DNA from: Azadirachta indica
Lineage: Eukaryota; Streptophyta; Magnoliopsida; Sapindales; Meliaceae
Assembly: GCA_022749755.1 (NCBI GenBank)
Contig: CM040441.1
Coordinates: 24,681,603-24,745,602 of the forward strand
Direction: 5' to 3'
DNA: 64,000 nucleotides
Below are positions 57,876 through 64,000 of the stretch, in pieces. Positions within the stretch are counted from its first letter, which is position 1. The number at the start of each line of letters is the position of its first letter. Made by a program: the position numbers and the translations under genes. The notes below the pieces were generated by a model, which saw only the letters and a list, made by a program, of their open reading frames with translations, did not search any database and was not told the origin of the DNA.

Positions 57876-58283
57876 TCAAGACTTCCACTTATAACAAATA
57901 AACTTAATACCATCATTCAGTATCAAACATGGACCATCTTTTCTTATTTTCCAGCTACATTCTGTGCAATGATCATCATCCCTCAATTCATCGTAGATGT
58001 CAAACCGATGAAACGCATCCTTCCATCTAAAACTACAGTAGAAAAGGGTGGTGTCGAAAATATTATTACGAAAATGAAAATGCATGCTCTCGTGATAATG
58101 AAGAACTTGTATCCCAAGATTATCATCCCCTGATCGACAATGGATGGTAAGATCTAAGCCTGGTTGTAGATCATTCATGATGTGCATTTGTATTCTCTTA
58201 CTAAACTCAGCATTGCTTGTAGCAGCAATGGAGAGAACAACTAGTACTATGAGAAATAATCGAAATTTGGAGAAGTTAACCAT
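57876..58283 (-). CDS. S-protein homologue (SPH), second copy
   Basis: Duplicate of 5082-5489, 135 residues from the ATG at 58283 (the frame is open further upstream, but the signal peptide starts here). Cysteine pattern complete. One residue differs after PG (L here, F in the first copy). Confidence 0.9.
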   Translation of the reverse strand: MVNFSKFRLFLIVLVVLSIAATSNAEFSKRIQMHIMNDLQPGLDLTIHCRSGDDNLGIQVLHYHESMHFHFRNNIFDTTLFYCSFRWKDAFHRFDIYDELRDDDHCTECSWKIRKDGPCLILNDGIKFICYKWKS

Positions 58284-59736
58284 GATTCGCAATTTGTTAT
58301 GTGGCCACTGAATTACGGTTTGTTTAAAAGGAAACGGTGAATGATGAAATATGAGAACCGATAAAAGAAAAGAAATTAATGTTGCATTATTTCTTTCTAT
58401 TAAAATCAAGTAACGTTCTCATTCTTTAATTATCGTTAAAGAAATTATTTTAAATATACGTTTTAACTTGTGAATTCATATCTTTTAAAGCATCCTTTTA
58501 AATAAATTACTGTCTATTTATACAATTTAGTGCAAAGTTAATTTATTTTCCAGTATGTTGTCGAACTTAATGCATTTTTTTCCTTTATGTAGAGCAGATT
58601 AATTTTATTTTTATTACATATTGCATACATATCAGTTTCGATTATTTAGTCATTAGGTTCTTTTAGGAAGAATAAATTAAACTGTTATTACATATATATG
58701 CATAAAATAAATATATATTAATTTGTAGAGGTGTCGTAGACTGCATATGATCAAATTGAATGATGTGATTTACTATAAATGATATTATTTATTTATATAT
58801 ATACTTTACGCATATGAAAAAGATATTTTAAAGGTATATTTTGTGTAGGAAATATAATCTTTTCAACTCTATTTTGTTTTTCTAAAATGTTTGGTAAAAT
58901 TAAGTTGTGGTACTAAAATAAAATCTTTATGCATATTAAACTCTACAAATGTTAATATTTTTTATTAAGTGCTATAAAGTTTTTAAATATATTAATGGAA
59001 ATTTAGAAACTTTATGACATATTTGCAATTTTTCTGGTTTCGAAATCAAATGTGATTTAAATGTTTTTTGAGCTTAAAACAATATTAAAAGTTTGCTAAA
59101 AATATTTTATGCATTTGTTCTTAATGGATGTTGAATTTCCTCATTTTTCAATAGCGAAATTAATGCATAAATCTTTAAATTGGTTAAATGAAAATCTTGA
59201 AAATTACTAAAAAGAACTTTGATCCCAGAAAATAACATTATAGAGTAAAATATTAAATATATTTATTTCCCAAAATTTTGGTTATTTTATCCTATATAAT
59301 TTTTTGCTATTTTTGGTAGGGTAATCAAGAATTTTATACGGACCTATATAACATATCATAATTATAAGGTAAAATGTTGAATATCTTTTATCGTAGACGT
59401 ATTTTACATGAGCATGAATATTTTGACTGCATGTCTTAATTAAGGACACATGTGAATAAATTAAGGATATTGGAATCATTTTAACTTTAAATATGAGAAT
59501 ACAAATTACAAGATCTTCTCCCTTAATTAAATAATAGAAAATAATATTTATCTTACTATTTAGAGAATTATAACTATTTATTACTCAAAATAAAAATTTG
59601 AACGCTATTCGACAGTATCATAATTCTTGATCCTATTTCTGAAAACATTAAATTAAAAAACTCCCAATTGAAGATTGATATCGGAAGATAAATGAATACT
59701 TGGTAATATAAGAAATATAAATTAAAAGCCTTCAAT
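58284..59736. other. Intergenic, second copy
   Basis: Counterpart of 5490-6942; no gene seen. Confidence 0.6.
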
Positions 59737-60180
59737 CTAAGTTCTGGAGTGACTGATGAGACTAGGGTTCTTGTTCCAGTTATAACAAACGTCATAATTA
59801 TTGCTCTTTTTATTCAACATACAGGGGCCATCTGGTTTAATAATCCATACACAGACCTTGCACTGACCTCCATCTCTTTTATGAACGTAAATATCAAACC
59901 AACGGAGTTCTGATCGCCATGCAAACGAGCAGTAAAATCTAGTTGTTCCCCAGAAATTTGGTTTGAATTTTAACTCGTAGTAAGTATGAAAAGGAATCAC
60001 ATGTTTCCCAAGATCATCATCCTTTGATTTACAGTGAACGGCAAGCTCTACTCCTTCGCCTATTTCATTTGTGATATGAATCTCCACTGTATGTTCTCTA
60101 AAGCTAAATGCCTCGAACGTGGTAGCTAACAGTTGAACAAGAAAAATTAAGGTGAAGAAATGTACGCTGAATGAACCCAT
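59737..60180 (-). CDS. S-protein homologue (SPH), second copy
   Basis: 147 residues, identical in protein sequence to 6943-7386 although the surrounding DNA carries substitutions. Full signal peptide and six cysteines. The TATAAAAG box about 93 bases upstream is also kept. Confidence 0.92.
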   Translation of the reverse strand: MGSFSVHFFTLIFLVQLLATTFEAFSFREHTVEIHITNEIGEGVELAVHCKSKDDDLGKHVIPFHTYYELKFKPNFWGTTRFYCSFAWRSELRWFDIYVHKRDGGQCKVCVWIIKPDGPCMLNKKSNNYDVCYNWNKNPSLISHSRT

Positions 60181-61057
60181 TTGTTGTTTTCTTTTCGTAG
60201 GAGAAAATTAGGATTTTAAAATATCATTCTTGTTCTATGTATATCTTTGATGTCAAAGTTTTAGGCGAGACCCTTTTATAACATTAGGATGATGATGTAG
60301 TGAGACTATTCAATTACAAGTCAACATGTGTTGCACAATTAATAACTTCAAAATAAATTTAATTATTTTAAAATTTGTTGACAATATTTAATTGGATTTA
60401 CTCTTCACTTATCTATTTTAAATTTTAATGCTATTAATTACGCAATACATGTCAACTTGTGGTTGGACAGTTCTACTAACTTTTCCGCTCGAAATTTTTT
60501 CATATTTGATATCCTAATTAATTGATCATTATAAATATAATAAATATTGTAACGGACTATTATAACCATACGTCATTATGTATTTGTTAGTTAAATGTTG
60601 TGGGTTTAATAGTTAAGTTATGATAATTTTAATTTGTGACTCAATGGTAACTTAATTATAAATGACATTAATTATTTTCCGTTTAAATTTATATAATCTA
60701 TGCCCTTATTAATTCCTTAGGGCAGAAGTTAATAGCTGTATCCTTTTACATTTGTATATAGTTAACGCTAGACAAATGTTCATATTTTATTTGGGTAAAC
60801 TGCTTTCTCCACACCATAAAAATGAATTCTCCTTTCTTTTTTTTCCTCCTTATATCCTTTCTTTTCTTTAATGAGAATGATCTGGAAAGAGTCCAATATT
60901 TGTTCATGAAATAAATAAATTAATTAAATAACATATTTTCAAGTAACATTTTAAACATAAACATAAAATCTAATGTACACGCATGCTATTCAAGTATTGA
61001 ATAATATATAATCAATGATCAGTGCACTCGATTATTCATCTCGAAGGGCTTCAATTA

Positions 61058-61105
<48 letters not shown>

Positions 61106-61137
61106 GAGTAGAAGCAAGAAATATATGACTGCCTCAA
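60181..61137. other. Intergenic with TA microsatellite, second copy
   Basis: Counterpart of 7387-8336. The TA tract at about 61062-61104 is longer than in the first copy. Confidence 0.6.
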
Positions 61138-61568
61138 TCAACCCTCTTTCCACACAAAACATATATCAAATTTCTTAGTCACACCATTGAACCTACAGGG
61201 GCCACCTTCTTTAATAATCCATTCGCAATTATAACCAGGGCACTTCTTAAAATCCCTCGCGAATATGAAGATATCGAACCTTCGGAGTACATCTTTCCAT
61301 GCAAAGCTACAGAAGTATTGTGAGGTTCCCCAAAAATTAGGCCTGAAACGAAAATCAAAATAATCTTCATAAACAATCAGTTGTTCATGGAGATCATCGT
61401 TTTTGGATTTACAATGCAGTTTAAGATCAATTCCCGGACCTATCTCATTTGTGATATTCACATGCACACTTTATGTAGAAGAAAAGCATCTGTTTCGTAG
61501 CAGCTTGTGATTGACAGCAGCATAAACAGAATCAGCATAAAGAATATATTTTTACTGAAAGATCCCAT
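61138..61568 (-). pseudogene. S-protein homologue, frameshifted, second copy
   Basis: Duplicate of 8337-8767. The signal-peptide ATG is at 61568, the frame breaks at the same GTGTGCATGTG repeat, and the mature domain is otherwise open and identical. Sharing the same lesion shows it arose before the duplication, or that it is not fully inactivating. Confidence 0.8.
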
Positions 61569-63925
61569 TTTTTATTTCTGGGATGAGGAGCAGGTTAGGG
61601 ATTTCAAGTTGTCTGTTATTCTATAGAGTAGAAGTTATTTTATTTTCAAGAAGTTGTTCCCACAACTAATGCTGACTTGTACTGCCAAATTGTCTCCATT
61701 GTAATTATGGTGATAAATTTTCATTCAATGTTGAAATAATGTACTAAACTAGCATTTATGAGGAAGATTTAATAGCCACCGAGGCACAACTGGGTCCCAC
61801 ACGTTTGACTTTTCCATTTTATATTAAGTAGAATTTTCTTCATAACGTGTGAAAGTAAAAACTCCCACCAATTACGTGAGAAGATTTTTCAAACATAGTA
61901 TAATATGGAATTTACCAAACTCTCACTACCAGTACAGTTATGATAACAAGCTATATGGTATACCATTATGTTTTATCTTAATTTTCATGAAAATGATATT
62001 CCAAAACTGGTGGATCAAGTTCATTTATATGTCTATCCAATAAATTTTAGTCGCAAATATATATTCAATTTGAAATTTACCCATTATTAAGTTGGACCAG
62101 AATTCTCTCCTATTCTCTTTTATCATTGGTTTTCAAAGATTCATTAACACATATTAGAACTTAAAATGGAGGGCTGGGATTTCATTTTAATAAATTTTAC
62201 CAATCTACTATATTCAATGAAGGAAAAAAAAAATCGAGCAATGAACACAATTTTAGTTGTCTTTCATCCCAAATCTAAACAAAGGCCAAATCGATCGACG
62301 AAATGACAAACCCAAATTGATGTTGCCGTATTGCTGCTCTTCTATTGCATTGTGCTGTAGTATAGATGTTGTGGGTTTGCTCTATGTCGTTGCCCTGTGT
62401 TTGGTTAGTTTATTCCTACAGTTGCTGATTCTCTGCTGCTGCCCTATTGTTGAAGTTTGTTTGATGGTTTCCTTAATTTCTTGTAGTTTTCGGTTGTGAA
62501 ATGTGATTCAGTTTAGAATATATGTTGAATTACAGTATATATATTGTGTTTTGGTTGGCTTTTTAATATTTAATGAAGATTGGATTCTGTTTGTTTAATG
62601 ATTTAGTTAATAATATATGTTTGCTTTCAGAATATGTTTAATCAGGCCAGAGAGTGTTTTCAACTTAAAGGAATGTTACGAAAAATACAGCTCAGTAGCA
62701 ACAAAGCTTGCATATGGTCCCTTTTGCTCACATATACAGCAGACACAATCAATAAAAGAATGAGTCAGAGGCAGTTGCTTAAATTGCATTTTGTCTTAAA
62801 CTGCAAATTTCCTTCTTGGTTGCAGATTTTTACTCATTTTCTCTTTTTTTTTTTTTATCTCTGGAAATCCTTCTCTTCTTGTGAAAATTCTGTTGTTTGA
62901 TTGTAAATTCAAAACTTTCATGATTCAATAAAAAAACAAGCAAAAAAAAAAAAATTTCCTTCATCTTCATTATTTGAGATCAGTGAGCTCTCTCATTAAT
63001 TGAGCTCTCAAGTGCTATTTACAAGCAAAAATAGGGAGGGAAAGCAAAAATAAAAATGAAACCCCTTCAAGGGAAGAGATTGGAGAAATATTATTTTACA
63101 AGGTCCCATAACTCGATCCCAAACTCGGGCTCCTATAAGGGAACTTCACGTTTTATTATAGGACCATTCAAAGTACAAGAGTTTGTAACTATCCATATAA
63201 AAAGACTTACAAATTGCAAAAGTTATCCTAACATTTGTTTACCCAATTTCGCAACTCAATTTGTTTAAAAATTTGGGAAGCATTATTTTAAGAAAATATA
63301 TCAGTCCTACTTATAGCTGCTGCAATATCATTCTTTTGAAGTGTGCTCCTCTTGTTCTCTTCTGTGTGATTCCAGAAATGCAATGTCAATACCAAGATGA
63401 ACATTTCACGTGCCCTCGCTAATATGATCAAATTTGTTGATAAGCAGGTTGGTGTTTTGCCATCTGAGCATGGGAGAAGCGGAACTTAAACGAATGTATT
63501 ATCTACATTGCAAACTCTGAAGTACCTGGCAAGCAATAATTTGATCTTATAAGGATGTACTCTCAATATAAAATCTTAGAATAACTTTTAAAATAACAAC
63601 GACACAAAGTATAAAAATAGCTTGAGAAAATTATTTCTACAATTCTAATTATTTTTAAGTGTTGATGATTTCATTTTATCGTATAAACTATTAAACCATA
63701 ATTAAGTCGCAAAATAATATTATCATAATTTAATCACTAAACTATAATTTGTAACCGATAAATACGTAACAACACTGGTGTTATATATAGACACACAAGC
63801 ACAAACTATAATATATGACCAAAAACATAAATACATAAATAAATAGTAACTATAAAATTTATTATGTACATAATATGATAAATTAATGAGAATATAATGT
63901 GTGTATTTTAAAATATACATAATTT
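61569..63925. other. Intergenic / possible retroposon, second copy
   Basis: Counterpart of 8768-11119, with the same AATAAA and A run near 62930-62955. The short frames here (61849-62043, 62257-62499, 62634-62900, 63056-63268, 63723-63920) shift length between copies and match nothing I know. Confidence 0.45.
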
Positions 63926-64000
63926 TGTAAATTAAACAGCAAACAGCAACAAGGAAACAACCCCCATAAACAGAAACAGTAGAAGAAAATCAGCAGCAAC
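63926..64000 (-). mobile_element. LINE fragment, 3' end, second copy
   Basis: Matches 11120-11194 (C/A-rich, CAGCAACAAGG words). It is cut by the window edge. Confidence 0.6.

Larger units (their letters stand above)
52565..64000 (+). repeat. Second copy of the element-3'-end plus SPH block (matches 1-11194)
   Basis: Collinear with 1-11194. The offset drifts from 52564 to 52806 because of indels, chiefly about 0.19 kb deleted in the first copy's LTR and an extra 35 or so bases near 53740. Substitutions are scattered at roughly 1%. The similarity runs off both the left window edge (copy 1) and the right window edge (copy 2), so neither outer limit of the duplication is visible. Confidence 0.92.

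Noticed and set aside
1..64000. CRISPR arrays, bacterial operons, rRNA or organellar insertions
   Set aside because: No regularly spaced short repeats, no bacterial-type genes and no rRNA or chloroplast genes recognised.

Overview
The window is AT-rich plant nuclear DNA, most likely from a eudicot; the species cannot be fixed from this sequence alone. The evidence is a cluster of short secreted plant self-incompatibility S1-type proteins (S-protein homologues, SPH; family Self-incomp_S1), all on the minus strand, embedded in plant LTR retrotransposons (Ty3/gypsy Athila-like and Tekay/Del-like, Ty1/copia) with LINE and hAT-like fragments. There are no bacterial-style operons, no CRISPR arrays, and no tRNA or rRNA genes that I could see.

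Layout. (1) 1-2470 is the 3' end of an Athila-like element: the tail of a LOG-like ORF, 3' non-coding sequence and the 3' LTR. (2) 2476-11119 carries four SPH loci on the minus strand: three open genes and one frameshifted gene. A small hAT-like element has overwritten the stop codon of the first. (3) 11120-19841 is a graveyard of minus-strand retroelements: a LINE RNase H fragment, an SPH signal-peptide remnant, a gypsy 3' LTR with integrase, and a copia element with its 5' LTR. (4) 19842-31326 is a second SPH section: remnants at 23264-23383 and 27666-27971, intact genes at 26561-26965 and 29225-29626, repeated flanking modules, and a 1.7 kb copia-derived insertion just upstream of the last gene. 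(5) 31327-33996 is AT-rich flank. (6) 33997-42225 is the 5' part of the Athila-like element, ending at a 100-base N gap (42226-42325). (7) 42326-55258 repeats that flank and then gives the full element (43826-55258) with a GATAT target-site duplication. (8) 55264-64000 is a second copy of the four-gene SPH block, ending in the LINE fragment.

Two different duplications are superposed. Block 1-11194 versus 52565-64000 differs by scattered substitutions and indels, so it is a genuine duplication or an uncollapsed haplotype. Segment 32488-42225 versus 42326-52056, on the two sides of the N gap, differs almost only in homopolymers and simple repeats, so it is probably an assembly artefact (two overlapping contig ends left unmerged).

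The most unusual biology is the retroelement. Between its integrase and 3' LTR, where Athila-type elements usually carry an env-like ORF, it has an open 182-codon ORF of unknown function. This is followed by an intronless, degraded homologue of LOG, the cytokinin-activating phosphoribohydrolase, whose tail combines a basic patch with an LxLxL motif. The SPH genes encode small secreted six-cysteine proteins; members of this family act as pollen-recognition ligands in Papaver, but most members in other plants have no known role.
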